From CAYLNH01 sp964384625 (lineage in GTDB: Bacteria; Verrucomicrobiota; Lentisphaeria; JABSQK01): a stretch of 8,848 nucleotides of DNA. Made by a program: the position numbers and the translations under genes. Every line of letters begins with the position of its first letter. Positions within the stretch are counted from its first letter, which is position 1. Under the pieces are notes generated by a model, which saw only the letters and a program-made list of their open reading frames with translations, made no database searches and was not told the DNA's origin. Positions 1-6,661 of the stretch are shown piece by piece. Location: contig CAYLNH010000293.1 in the NCBI GenBank assembly GCA_964384625.1, positions 1 to 8,848 on the forward strand, read 5' to 3'.

Positions 1-55
1 AAAGAGAGTGAGTTTGTCCAGCAGGATTTGTGCGTAAAGGCCAGGCCTTGTGTCG

Positions 56-190
56 CGGGTGAATGAGTTGTTTAATGCGACGTCTGTTCCCGCCTCCCCT
101 TGCTTCAGCGGCTTTGCGAGCATGCTCACAAAGCCGCTGAAGCAAGGGGAGACGGGGGGGCGGTACCGACTTAAACAACTCATTCACCCG
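56..190. repeat. 135-bp nested palindrome (MITE-like or long hairpin)
   Basis: Two nested inverted repeats share nearly the same centre. The outer arms, 56-75 and 171-190, are a perfect 20-bp inverted repeat (CGGGTGAATG... against ...CATTCACCCG). The inner palindrome runs from 94 to 151. Its arms 94-116 and 129-151 match over 23 bp without error, and the 12-base centre (GAGCATGCTC at 118-127) is itself palindromic, so only the pair 117/128 fails over 58 bp. The linkers (76-93 and 152-170) pair only in part. No open frame explains it and no convincing target-site duplication is visible beside the outer arms. It could be a non-autonomous element, a fold-back repeat or a strong cruciform/terminator structure. 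The structure is seen directly; its nature is inferred. Confidence 0.85.
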
Positions 191-385
191 TCAGACGAGT
201 TAACGGGGGTCTTTCTCGGAGCGGGAGACCACAAACCCCTTGGGGATTTGAGGCTGAGCAGCGTTACTCACCCTTTTCGCGGTGGGTGTAGCTGCATCTC
301 CCACGAAAAGATCCCCCCGGCTGTGCCTGGGGTCTCTTCTCGGAAAGCAGGAACCCGGTCTCGCCATCAGATACTCATGAAATGT
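191..385 (-). repeat. Left copy of a dispersed hairpin-rich repeat family
   Basis: Non-coding DNA between the palindrome and the VOC gene resembles the cluster at 8481-8760. A 24-base identity (304-327) recurs in the same orientation at 8513-8536. Read on the minus strand it also holds two copies of a motif of the form TGCTTTCCGAGAAG followed by ACCCC (near 205-230 and 330-360), and a dyad of the form GGG...TGTAG...CCC at 281-303 preceded by TTTTCGCGG. These elements recur at 8628-8760. Reading frames here stay open because the DNA is GC-rich; the predicted peptides from the two clusters share the string PRHSRGDLF only because the DNA repeats. I regard it as non-coding. Confidence 0.7.
306..332 (-). 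terminator. Rho-independent-like terminator downstream of the VOC gene
   Basis: On the minus strand a GC-rich stem (arms 325-332 and 314-321, loop 322-324, one mismatch at 318/328) is followed by GATCTTTT ending at 306. It starts about 60 nt past the VOC stop codon, so it could end the two-gene minus-strand transcript. The same hairpin and T-tract recur, with a perfect stem, at 8513-8541, so it is part of the dispersed repeat and may terminate transcription only incidentally. Confidence 0.5.
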
Positions 386-390
386 GCGGG

Positions 391-774
391 CTAGAACGGC
401 GTTCCTCTTTGGCAAAGCTGCAGCGGCACCCCCCAGGGGTCGCGGAGCATGATGAGGTGGGAGCCGTCGTCCAGGTGGACCTCTTCGAAGAGCGTGGCGC
501 CGGCGGCAAGCAGGCGGTCGCGGACCTCTTCCACGCCAGCCACAGCGAAGGCGAAGTGGAATTCCAGCGGGTGCATGTTGGGATAGTCCGGAACATCCGC
601 TTGCGGATTGGTATAGATCTCGATCACGACGCGGCCGGTGTCGTCGGCCAGGAAGTGGGTGTTATTGCCCTCCGGCCCCAGGTCCCGCAGGACCGTCAGC
701 CCGCAGTATTCCACCAGCCACTGGGCCATGGCGCGGGCGTCCGGCACGTTGATGCCGAAGTGTTCGAATCTCAC
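391..774 (-). CDS. VOC (glyoxalase/bleomycin-resistance fold) family protein
   Basis: A 127-residue protein, the usual size for a single-chain VOC protein built from two beta-alpha-beta-beta-beta modules. Module 1 begins FEHFGINV and module 2 begins near LEFHFAFAV (about residue 70). Such proteins usually dimerise and bind a divalent metal through two His and two Glu. Here H5, E52 and H73 sit at ligand positions, but the last position (DPWGVPLQL) carries Q119 instead of the common Glu. The C-terminal DPWG motif is typical of the family. The start is GTG at 774. It overlaps the TGA of the upstream secreted-protein gene by 4 nt (GTGA), and no strong Shine-Dalgarno is seen, so translation is probably coupled. 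The substrate cannot be told from sequence; glyoxalase I, dioxygenase and resistance functions are all possible in this superfamily. The family call is secure and the reaction unknown. Confidence 0.9.
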   Translation of the reverse strand: MRFEHFGINVPDARAMAQWLVEYCGLTVLRDLGPEGNNTHFLADDTGRVVIEIYTNPQADVPDYPNMHPLEFHFAFAVAGVEEVRDRLLAAGATLFEEVHLDDGSHLIMLRDPWGVPLQLCQRGTPF

Positions 775-1391
775 TGGGCTTCCGCTTTCGGCAGGAGTTC
801 AATCAGCAACCGGCCCTGGTGATCGATGGCCTCGGGATAATTCGTTTTCAACTCGGCCGCGAGTTTCGCCGCCGCATCGGCCTTGTTCTTCCGGGCGTAA
901 TGATGGGCCAACAGCAAACGCGCATAAGGACCGACCTGAACGCCGTCACCGTACCAGCAATCATTGAAGCTCTTGATCGCCTTCTTCAGCAGGAACTCCT
1001 TCTCGATATCATCCTTCGACATCTGCGCCAGATAGAGCACGCCGCAACCGGTGCGATTGGCCTTCGGGAATTCCTTCATCAGCTTGGTCAGGCTGTCCAT
1101 GGCCTCGACCGTATTCCATTTGCGGTTGGCCACCTGATAAATCTGTTCGATGGAATCCAGTTGCGCCTGATTGAATACCTTCTGGTCTTCCTTCATCCGC
1201 CGGCGCGCCAGCACCTGCATCTTCTCGCGACGCTTGCGGACGACCATCTCGCGTTTGAGCGGCTCCAACAGTTTCTCTAATTCGGCAACTCGTTTCTCCA
1301 GGTCTGCCACGCGCTTCGGCAGGTCCTCCTGCGCTCGTGCGGGGACGGCTATCGTGCTGACCAACAGCAACACAACCAAGATCGTTCGCAT
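771..1391 (-). CDS. Secreted coiled-coil protein with TPR-like C-terminus (CpoB/YbgF-like architecture)
   Basis: A 206-residue protein with a clear signal peptide: MRT, a hydrophobic core (ILVVLLLVSTIAV), and an ARA|Q signal peptidase I site after residue 20. Residues 24-45 form a regular heptad series (L24, V28, L31, V35, L38, L42, L45), so a leucine-zipper-like oligomerising coil is likely. A highly basic stretch follows (RKRREK...RRRMKED). From about 80 to 205 the chain is helical with TPR-like spacing of aromatic, Ala and Leu residues ending in FP or YP (EFPK, TNYPE). An N-terminal coil followed by TPR-like repeats is the layout of CpoB/YbgF, the periplasmic partner of TolA, but I see no specific sequence match and no tol or pal genes nearby. 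Two cysteines (C116, C145) could form a disulphide. GAGGAG lies 7 nt before the ATG. The gene starts 93 nt after the oxidoreductase stop, with no clear terminator between them. Function is unknown. Confidence 0.85.
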   Translation of the reverse strand: MRTILVVLLLVSTIAVPARAQEDLPKRVADLEKRVAELEKLLEPLKREMVVRKRREKMQVLARRRMKEDQKVFNQAQLDSIEQIYQVANRKWNTVEAMDSLTKLMKEFPKANRTGCGVLYLAQMSKDDIEKEFLLKKAIKSFNDCWYGDGVQVGPYARLLLAHHYARKNKADAAAKLAAELKTNYPEAIDHQGRLLIELLPKAEAQ

Positions 1392-1484
1392 CAGTATTCT
1401 CCTCCGTAACGTTGCGCTTAAGGTAGCCTGCCGCGGAGGGAACGCAATGCGGGCTCGAGCGCTTCCCGGAGCTCCCTTCTGCCG

Positions 1485-2510
1485 TTAGAAACGGACGACG
1501 CTGTCCGTCTCACTGGAGCGAAAGGCGGCGTCGATAACAGCGATCGAGCGGCGCACGCTGGCCGGCGTAACTGCCAACTCCGCCCCGTTCAGCAGCACAT
1601 CGGCGATGTTCTCATAGTAACAGCGCCAACGCCCGGGGATCGTGGGACAGCGCTGTTCGCCGTCCCCGGTCTTCACGGTGGCGTAGTTCTCTTCGGGTTC
1701 GACCGCCGCATCGATGTTCCCGTCCTTCATGGCCTGTTCCTGCGGGTCCAGACCACACTTACAGAACGCGCCTTCCTTGCCGAGAGCGTACATGCGCGGC
1801 TTGGAGATGGCCGCGATGCTCGACGTATCACAGACGGCAGTGCGCCCGCCTTCGAAGTTGATCACCACCAGGGCGTGACTTTCCACGTCGCACTGCGGCC
1901 AGTCGTACTGGAGCTTGGCGTAGACGCTTTCGAGCGGCTCGGGAAAGAGCTGGCAGATCTGGTCAATCAAATGCGCCCCCAGATCATTGAGCTTCCCGCC
2001 GCCGGCCTGTTTCTCGCCACGCCAGCGCCCGGCCCACGCGCCTAGCCCCTGCCAGGCCATCTCCAGGTGGCGCACATCGCCCAGCAGGCCGTCCTCCATA
2101 ACCTTCTTGAGCGTCAGGTAGTCGCCGTCCCAACGACGGTTCTGGAACACACTCAGCAGTTTTCCATTGCGTTCCGCGGCCTCGGTCATCTGCCGATATT
2201 CACCGAGATTCAGGCACATGATCTTGTCCGTCACGACGTTCTTGCCGGCATCCAGCGCCCGAACCGCCAGCTCGCAGTGGGTCGCATTCGGCGTAGCGAG
2301 GACGACCAGATCCACTCCGTCGTCATCAAGGACCTCCTGAAACTCGCGGTAGATCCGGCAGCTGCGTTCCGCTCTGGCCTGGGTCTGGCGCTCCGGGTTG
2401 CCGGTGCAGATGCCGCGCAATGTCATATCCGGCACGAGGCCGACGAGATAACTGTGAAAGCTGCGGCCGGCAAAGCCATAGCCGATCACCGCAGTCTGAA
2501 CCTTTTTCAT
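1485..2510 (-). CDS. Gfo/Idh/MocA family NAD(P)-dependent oxidoreductase, YdgJ/IolW-like
   Basis: A cytoplasmic dehydrogenase of about 341 residues, normal for the family. The N-terminal Rossmann domain shows TAVIGYGFAG (GxGxxG, residues 10-15). The strand/turn ATPNATH and the segment VVTDKIMCLN follow; this last is the usual EKP/DKP catalytic-lysine motif, with K96 kept and the proline replaced by Ile. The C-terminal domain has SVFQNRRWDGDYLTL and the substrate-site helix GGGKLNDLGAHLIDQ, with D176 and H180 in the D-x3-H arrangement expected of the catalytic site. NRRWD, the DLGAH helix and the later GLDPQEQ follow the order I recall for E. coli YdgJ and scyllo-inositol dehydrogenase IolW, so oxidation or reduction of a sugar or cyclitol is likely. 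A GTG at 2513 directly precedes the ATG at 2510; GGAG lies 6 nt before the ATG, so I prefer ATG. It is divergent from the aldo/keto reductase. Family is certain; substrate is not. Confidence 0.93.
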   Translation of the reverse strand: MKKVQTAVIGYGFAGRSFHSYLVGLVPDMTLRGICTGNPERQTQARAERSCRIYREFQEVLDDDGVDLVVLATPNATHCELAVRALDAGKNVVTDKIMCLNLGEYRQMTEAAERNGKLLSVFQNRRWDGDYLTLKKVMEDGLLGDVRHLEMAWQGLGAWAGRWRGEKQAGGGKLNDLGAHLIDQICQLFPEPLESVYAKLQYDWPQCDVESHALVVINFEGGRTAVCDTSSIAAISKPRMYALGKEGAFCKCGLDPQEQAMKDGNIDAAVEPEENYATVKTGDGEQRCPTIPGRWRCYYENIADVLLNGAELAVTPASVRRSIAVIDAAFRSSETDSVVRF

Positions 2511-2513
2511 CAC

Positions 2514-2603
2514 GCACTCCTGTACATCGCTGGTCTGTTTGCTAGTATAGAAAAGCAGACCTCGAATGTAGTACGACTGCCTCTGGAAGGAAAGGAACGC
2601 ATC
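2514..2603. promoter_or_regulatory. Divergent promoter region with operator-like dyad
   Basis: These 90 bp separate the divergent oxidoreductase and aldo/keto reductase genes. A dyad lies at 2532-2540 and 2553-2561: GGTCTG/CAGACC plus two further pairs, with one mismatch and a 12-nt spacer. The spacer holds a good -10 hexamer for the minus-strand gene (TATACT, plus-strand 2544-2549), about 31 nt before its ATG; its -35 is weak. For the plus strand, TGTACA (2521-2526), a 16-nt spacer and TAGTAT (2543-2548) is a possible promoter. A regulator bound to the dyad would cover both. The dyad is visible; promoter and operator roles are inferred. Confidence 0.5.
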
Positions 2604-3572
2604 ATGGAAATGACCGAACTCGGCAAAACCGGCATCAAGGTTTCACGAATTTGCATCGGTGCCTGGCAGGCAGCCGGCTGGGCCACGTCTGACGACGAGC
2701 GTTTCATCAAAGTCGTACGCCACGCGATGGACAAGGGGCTGAATTTCATTGACACGGCGGAGGGTTACGGCAACGGCCATTCGGAGGAAGTCGTCGCAAA
2801 AGCGTTGGAAGGCCACCGCGACGAGATGATCGTAGCGACCAAGTTCGGTCCGTGGAATGCCAAGGGCGAGCGCCTGGAGGCCGCGCTGGAGAACTCACTG
2901 AAGCGGCTGCAGACAGACCACATCGACCTGTATCAATATCATTGGCCGAGCCCGGAAATCCCGTTGGAAGAGACCATTTCCGAACTCGAGAAGTACCGCG
3001 AGCAAGGCAAAATCCGGGCGATCGGCGTATCGAACTGGATGGGCCCGGAGTGGGAGGAATTCGGTGATGCCGGTCGCATTGACAGCCTGCAGCCGTGCCA
3101 CAGCCTGCTGTGGCGTACGGTAGAGCGCAAGGTTCTGCCGCTCTGCATCGAAAACAATGTCGCCGTCATCCCGTACTCGCCCTTATGCCAGGGCGCGCTG
3201 GCCGGACGCTTCCGCAAGATGGAGGACATCCCGGAAAAGGACCCGCGCCACTCCAACAAAGTCTGGACCAAGGAGAAACTCCCCGGCGTCCTGAAGGTCG
3301 TCGACAAGCTCGAAGAGATCGGCAGGAAGTACGACAAGACGATTGCCCAGACGGCAATCCGCTGGCTGCTGGACCAACCGGGGATTACCGCCCCGATCGT
3401 CGGCGCCAGCCGGCCGGCACAGGTCGACGACAATGTCGGCGCGCTCGACTGGAACCTGGATGACGCCGATTGGCGGGAGCTGTCGGAGTTAAGCCTGCCG
3501 CTCTCTGACGACCTGACCTACAAAGACTCCATGTGGGGCTGGCACTCAAAGTACCCGAAGAAAGAGCAGTAG
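2604..3572 (+). CDS. Aldo/keto reductase, AKR11 (IolS/YhdN)-like
   Basis: A cytoplasmic NADPH-dependent reductase of 322 residues, normal for the (alpha/beta)8-barrel AKR superfamily. It starts TELGKTGIKVSRICIGAW, the typical opening strand and cofactor edge. All four catalytic residues are present: D50 and Y55 (FIDTAEGYGNGHSEE), K80 (VATKFG) and H113 (LYQYHWP). GKIRAIGVSN and the C-terminal cofactor loop IVGASRPAQVDDN are also conserved. Order and motifs resemble B. subtilis IolS and YhdN (AKR11). It probably reduces an aldehyde or keto group of a sugar-type compound. I chose ATG 2604 because AAAGGA lies 7 nt upstream and homology begins there; the same frame stays open 179 codons further upstream, but that part lies antisense to the neighbouring gene. 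It converges with clpB, leaving 103 bp between stops and no clear T-tailed terminator. Confidence 0.94.
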   Translation: MEMTELGKTGIKVSRICIGAWQAAGWATSDDERFIKVVRHAMDKGLNFIDTAEGYGNGHSEEVVAKALEGHRDEMIVATKFGPWNAKGERLEAALENSLKRLQTDHIDLYQYHWPSPEIPLEETISELEKYREQGKIRAIGVSNWMGPEWEEFGDAGRIDSLQPCHSLLWRTVERKVLPLCIENNVAVIPYSPLCQGALAGRFRKMEDIPEKDPRHSNKVWTKEKLPGVLKVVDKLEEIGRKYDKTIAQTAIRWLLDQPGITAPIVGASRPAQVDDNVGALDWNLDDADWRELSELSLPLSDDLTYKDSMWGWHSKYPKKEQ

Positions 3573-3589
3573 CAGGGAATGCGCCTGCT

Positions 3590-3613
3590 CCGGTTCGATT
3601 CCCGGCGGCCACC
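3590..3613 (+). other. tRNA 3'-end-like sequence (T-arm and acceptor half)
   Basis: Eighteen bases after the reductase stop the sequence reads CCGGTTCGATTCCCGG and then CGGCCACC. It contains a canonical T-loop (TTCGATT) flanked by five-base arms that pair except for one mismatch, followed by an acceptor-like 3' strand. No 5' acceptor, D-arm or anticodon arm is found at the right distance; that position lies inside the reductase gene. It may be a tRNA fragment left by past integration, or chance. It is not a functional tRNA. Confidence 0.3.
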
Positions 3614-3675
3614 GAAGTTCCCGCATCCCGGGCGTTGCCGCGGGTTCAGCCAATGCCTGCCGGCGCCAGACCGAA

Positions 3676-6240
3676 TCAGCTCGAGAAGGTCAGATCGCCG
3701 TCCTTCAGGTCGACCGTGACTTTGCTGCCCTCGGCGATATCACCGGCGATGAGCATCCGGGAGATCGGGCTCTCCAGCCGGCGGGCGATGGTCCGCTTCA
3801 ACGGGCGCGCACCGTAGACCGGGTCGAAGCCCTCCTTCGCCAGCAGTTTGGCGCCGGCATCGCTGATCTCAAAATCCAGCCGCTGCTTGGCCAGCCGGGC
3901 TTTGAACTGCTCCAACTGGATCGCAACGATCGCAACCAGGTCCTCCTCCGTCAACGGTTTGAAGACGAGGATGTCCTCGACGCGGTTGAGGAACTCCGGC
4001 CGGAAGGTCCGGCGCAGTTCCGCCATTACCGGTTCTTCGTTTTGCGGATTGTCCACCAGGTACTCACTACCAAGGTTGGAGGTCATAATCACAACCGTAT
4101 TCTTGAAGTCGACGTTGTGCCCCTGGGAGTCCGTGAGCCGACCGTCATCCAGCAGTTGCAGCAGGATGTTGAAGACGTCCGGATGGGCTTTTTCGATCTC
4201 GTCAAACAGGATCACGGCGTACGGCCGGCGGCGCACCGCCTCGGTCAGTTGCCCGCCTTCGTCGTAGCCGATGTAGCCCGGCGGCGCGCCGATAAGCCGG
4301 GCCACCGAGTGCTTCTCCATGTACTCACTCATGTCGATCCGGATCAACGCGCGTTCATCGTCAAACAGGAATTCCGCCAGCGTCCGCGCCAACTCGGTCT
4401 TGCCGACGCCGGTCGGGCCGAGAAAGATAAAGCTGCCGATCGGCCGATGGGGATCCTGCAGACCGGCGCGGGCCCGCAAAATGGCGTCCGCCACGGCGTC
4501 GACGGCGGCATCCTGCGAGACCACGCGTTTATGCAGGTGGTCGGCCAGTTGCAGCAAACGATCGCGTTCGCCCTGGAGCAGCTTGCTCACCGGGATGTGC
4601 GTCCAACGGCTGACAATCTCCGCGATGTCGCTTTCCTCCACCTCTTCCTTGAGCATGCGGTTGCCGTTGCCCGCTTTGATTTTCTTCTCGGCTTCGACAA
4701 TCTGCCGTTCCAGGTTCGGGATGGTGCCGTGCTGCAGTTCCGCCATCTTCTCCAGGTTGTATTCGCGCTCGGCCTGGGCCAGGCTGCGCTTCGCCAGTTC
4801 CAGGCTTTCGCGCAGCGCCTGGACATTGCCGATCGTCTCCTTCTCCACATCCCACCGCGCCTGCAGGGAATCCAGTTTCTCCGTGCAGTCGGCCAGGTCC
4901 TTTTCCAACTGCTCCAGCCGCTCTTTCGAAGCCTGGTCTTTCTCCTTCTTCAGACCGGCAATCTCGATCTCCAACTGCATCTTGCGGCGCATGGCCTCGT
5001 CGATCTCCCGCGGCCGGCTGTCCATCTCGGTGCGCAGTTTCGCCGCAGCTTCGTCAACCAGGTCAATGGCTTTGTCCGGCAGAAAACGTTCGGAGATGTA
5101 ACGATCCGAGAGAATCGCGGCATTCACCAACGCACCGTCACGGATCTTGACACCGTGATGGACCTCGTAGCGTTCGCGCAAACCGCGCAGGATAGAAATC
5201 GTGTCTTCCACCGACGGCTGCTCGATCATGACGCTCTGAAAGCGGCGCTCCAGAGCTTTGTCTTTCTCGACGTGCTTGCGATATTCATCCAGCGTTGTCG
5301 CGCCGATGCAGTGGAGTTCGCCGCGGGCCAGTTTCGGTTTAAGCAGATTACCGGCGTCCACCGCGCCCTCGGCCGCGCCGGCGCCGACGACCGTGTGCAA
5401 TTCGTCGATGAACAGGATGATCTCGCCTTCTGCGTCGCTGACCTCTTTCAAAACGGCCTTCAGCCGCTCCTCGAATTCACCGCGGAACTTGGCCCCGGCA
5501 ATCAACGCCCCCATGTCCAGCGCCACCAGACGACGGTTGCGCAGGCCCTCCGGGACATCGCCGGCCACGATGCGCTGGGCCAATCCTTCGACGACCGCCG
5601 TTTTGCCGACGCCCGGATCGCCGATCAACACCGGGTTGTTCTTGGTCTTGCGCGACAGAATCTGAACGATACGCCGAATCTCTTCATCGCGGCCGATCAC
5701 CGGGTCCAGCTTGCTCTGCCGCGCCAGATCGGTCAGGTCGATGGCGTACTTGCCCAGTGCGTCAAAGCTCGCTTCCGGCGTCGGACTGGTCACGCGCTGG
5801 CTGCCCCGGATCTCCTTCAACGTCTGCAGCAACACATCCCCGGTCACGCCGTGGTCGGAAATGAGTTTGCGGCTGACGTCGTCGGCTTGCAGAAGACCCA
5901 ATAACAGGTGTTCGACGCTGATGTACTCGTCTTTCATCTCCCCGGCCACGTCCTCCGCAGCAAGCAATGCCTCCGACAATGCCCGGGTCATCCCCGGCTG
6001 GCCGAGATTGCTGCCGGTTACTTGCGGGATCCGCCCGAGCTCCTGCTCCAGTGCCTGTTCCAAGGCGCCGCGGTCGGCGCCCGCTTTCTCCAGCAGACTG
6101 GGAACCAGCCCCTCGGTCTGACGACAAAGCGACGCCAGCAGATGCAGCGGCGCGACTTCCTGGTGATGCAGCCGCACAGCCAACTGGTGTGCTCCACTCA
6201 GCGCGGTCTGCGATTTTTCGGTGTATTTACTGAAGTCCAT
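3676..6240 (-). CDS. clpB: ATP-dependent chaperone ClpB (protein disaggregase)
   Basis: An 854-residue Hsp100 protein, full length for ClpB. It forms a cytoplasmic hexamer that threads aggregated proteins through its pore with DnaK. Order: Clp N-domain with two repeats (about 1-150); NBD1 with Walker A GDPGVGKT (207-214), pore loop AGAKFRGEFEE (aromatic F252) and Walker B ILFIDE (275-280); a middle coiled-coil domain (about 400-530), which separates ClpB from ClpA and ClpC; NBD2 with Walker A GPTGVGKT (608-615), pore loop GAPPGYIGYDEGG (Y656), Walker B VILFDE (676-681), sensor-1 N722, Arg finger in FLNRVED and sensor-2 YGARPLKR. All expected catalytic residues are intact. GGAGG lies 6 nt before the ATG. 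A 421-bp spacer separates it from the aldolase gene, so it probably has its own promoter. No CIRCE element is seen. It converges with the aldo/keto reductase. Confidence 0.98.
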   Translation of the reverse strand: MDFSKYTEKSQTALSGAHQLAVRLHHQEVAPLHLLASLCRQTEGLVPSLLEKAGADRGALEQALEQELGRIPQVTGSNLGQPGMTRALSEALLAAEDVAGEMKDEYISVEHLLLGLLQADDVSRKLISDHGVTGDVLLQTLKEIRGSQRVTSPTPEASFDALGKYAIDLTDLARQSKLDPVIGRDEEIRRIVQILSRKTKNNPVLIGDPGVGKTAVVEGLAQRIVAGDVPEGLRNRRLVALDMGALIAGAKFRGEFEERLKAVLKEVSDAEGEIILFIDELHTVVGAGAAEGAVDAGNLLKPKLARGELHCIGATTLDEYRKHVEKDKALERRFQSVMIEQPSVEDTISILRGLRERYEVHHGVKIRDGALVNAAILSDRYISERFLPDKAIDLVDEAAAKLRTEMDSRPREIDEAMRRKMQLEIEIAGLKKEKDQASKERLEQLEKDLADCTEKLDSLQARWDVEKETIGNVQALRESLELAKRSLAQAEREYNLEKMAELQHGTIPNLERQIVEAEKKIKAGNGNRMLKEEVEESDIAEIVSRWTHIPVSKLLQGERDRLLQLADHLHKRVVSQDAAVDAVADAILRARAGLQDPHRPIGSFIFLGPTGVGKTELARTLAEFLFDDERALIRIDMSEYMEKHSVARLIGAPPGYIGYDEGGQLTEAVRRRPYAVILFDEIEKAHPDVFNILLQLLDDGRLTDSQGHNVDFKNTVVIMTSNLGSEYLVDNPQNEEPVMAELRRTFRPEFLNRVEDILVFKPLTEEDLVAIVAIQLEQFKARLAKQRLDFEISDAGAKLLAKEGFDPVYGARPLKRTIARRLESPISRMLIAGDIAEGSKVTVDLKDGDLTFSS

Positions 6241-6661
6241 GGTGTGCCTCCCTCAGATCGTAGATTGCGTCGTGTATTCAGTAGCAGAACAGCCGCCAGA
6301 ACACAGAACACGATCAACAAGACTCTATCTGCGAATCAGTTGCGCGGATTCACACAATCCCGAAGACACCCCGAGGTGCGACACTATGTCACACACTACA
6401 GCCCTGAAACGGCAACCTCAACCCGGTGGAAGGGGGAGATCATGCCGTTGCCGGTGCATTGCAGATTGCCGCTTATCTGAGGGGTATTTGGGGCAGGATG
6501 TATCTTCCGTGCATGCGTTCCGGTTCAGAGGCTGTCGGTTCGTGAAACCGTTTCGCCTATGGTCACGTGAGGCTGACTCGGCGCTTCAGCCGGAAATGGA
6601 AGGCGAGCTTGCCGCCGCGGCGTCCAGGCCGCAGCGAAGATGAGATGATGAATGATCCAAG
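6241..6661 (-). promoter_or_regulatory. clpB: clpB upstream spacer with a dyad at 6376-6394
   Basis: This 421-bp stretch carries no convincing gene in any frame. It should hold the clpB promoter and the end of the kinase/aldolase transcript. The clearest element is a dyad, GTGcGACA (6376-6383), a 3-base loop and TGTCaCAC (6387-6394), with seven of eight pairs matching and about 136 nt before the clpB ATG. I found no CIRCE repeat (TTAGCACTC-N9-GAGTGCTAA), no HspR-type HAIR site, no convincing sigma-32 promoter and no strong sigma-70 promoter. Near the aldolase stop a short GCGGC/GCCGC hairpin lacks a T-tract, so termination is unclear. Confidence 0.4.

Noticed and set aside
37..49. Small perfect palindrome AAGGCCaGGCCTT
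   Set aside because: Short, isolated and without a neighbouring gene in the window to regulate; could be chance in GC-rich DNA.
56..190. Integron attC site
   Set aside because: The left arm carries GTT and the right arm AAC, the reverse of the attC arrangement. No RYYYAAC/GTTRRRY pair is found at the ends, and the stem is far too perfect.
200..415. 71-codon minus-strand frame sharing PRHSRGDLF with a frame at 8475-8759
   Set aside because: The shared peptide comes from the 24-base DNA repeat with its hairpin and T-tract; the rest of the two peptides is unrelated and neither has a ribosome site I can support.
2067..2603. Upstream extension of the aldo/keto reductase frame by 179 codons
   Set aside because: Most of this part is antisense to the Gfo/Idh/MocA gene. 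AKR homology and a good ribosome site begin at 2604.
3573..3675. Bidirectional terminator between the reductase and clpB
   Set aside because: Several short CCCG/CGGG pairings exist, but none forms a strong stem followed by a T-tract on either strand.
4042..5904. A 620-codon plus-strand open frame across clpB
   Set aside because: It is antisense to an unmistakable, fully conserved ClpB. Its His/Gln/Leu/Arg-rich translation is the usual mirror of a GC-rich coding strand.
6541..6661. Possible small gene or terminator after the aldolase
   Set aside because: No frame has a ribosome site or family resemblance, and the hairpins near 6620-6640 lack a T-tract.
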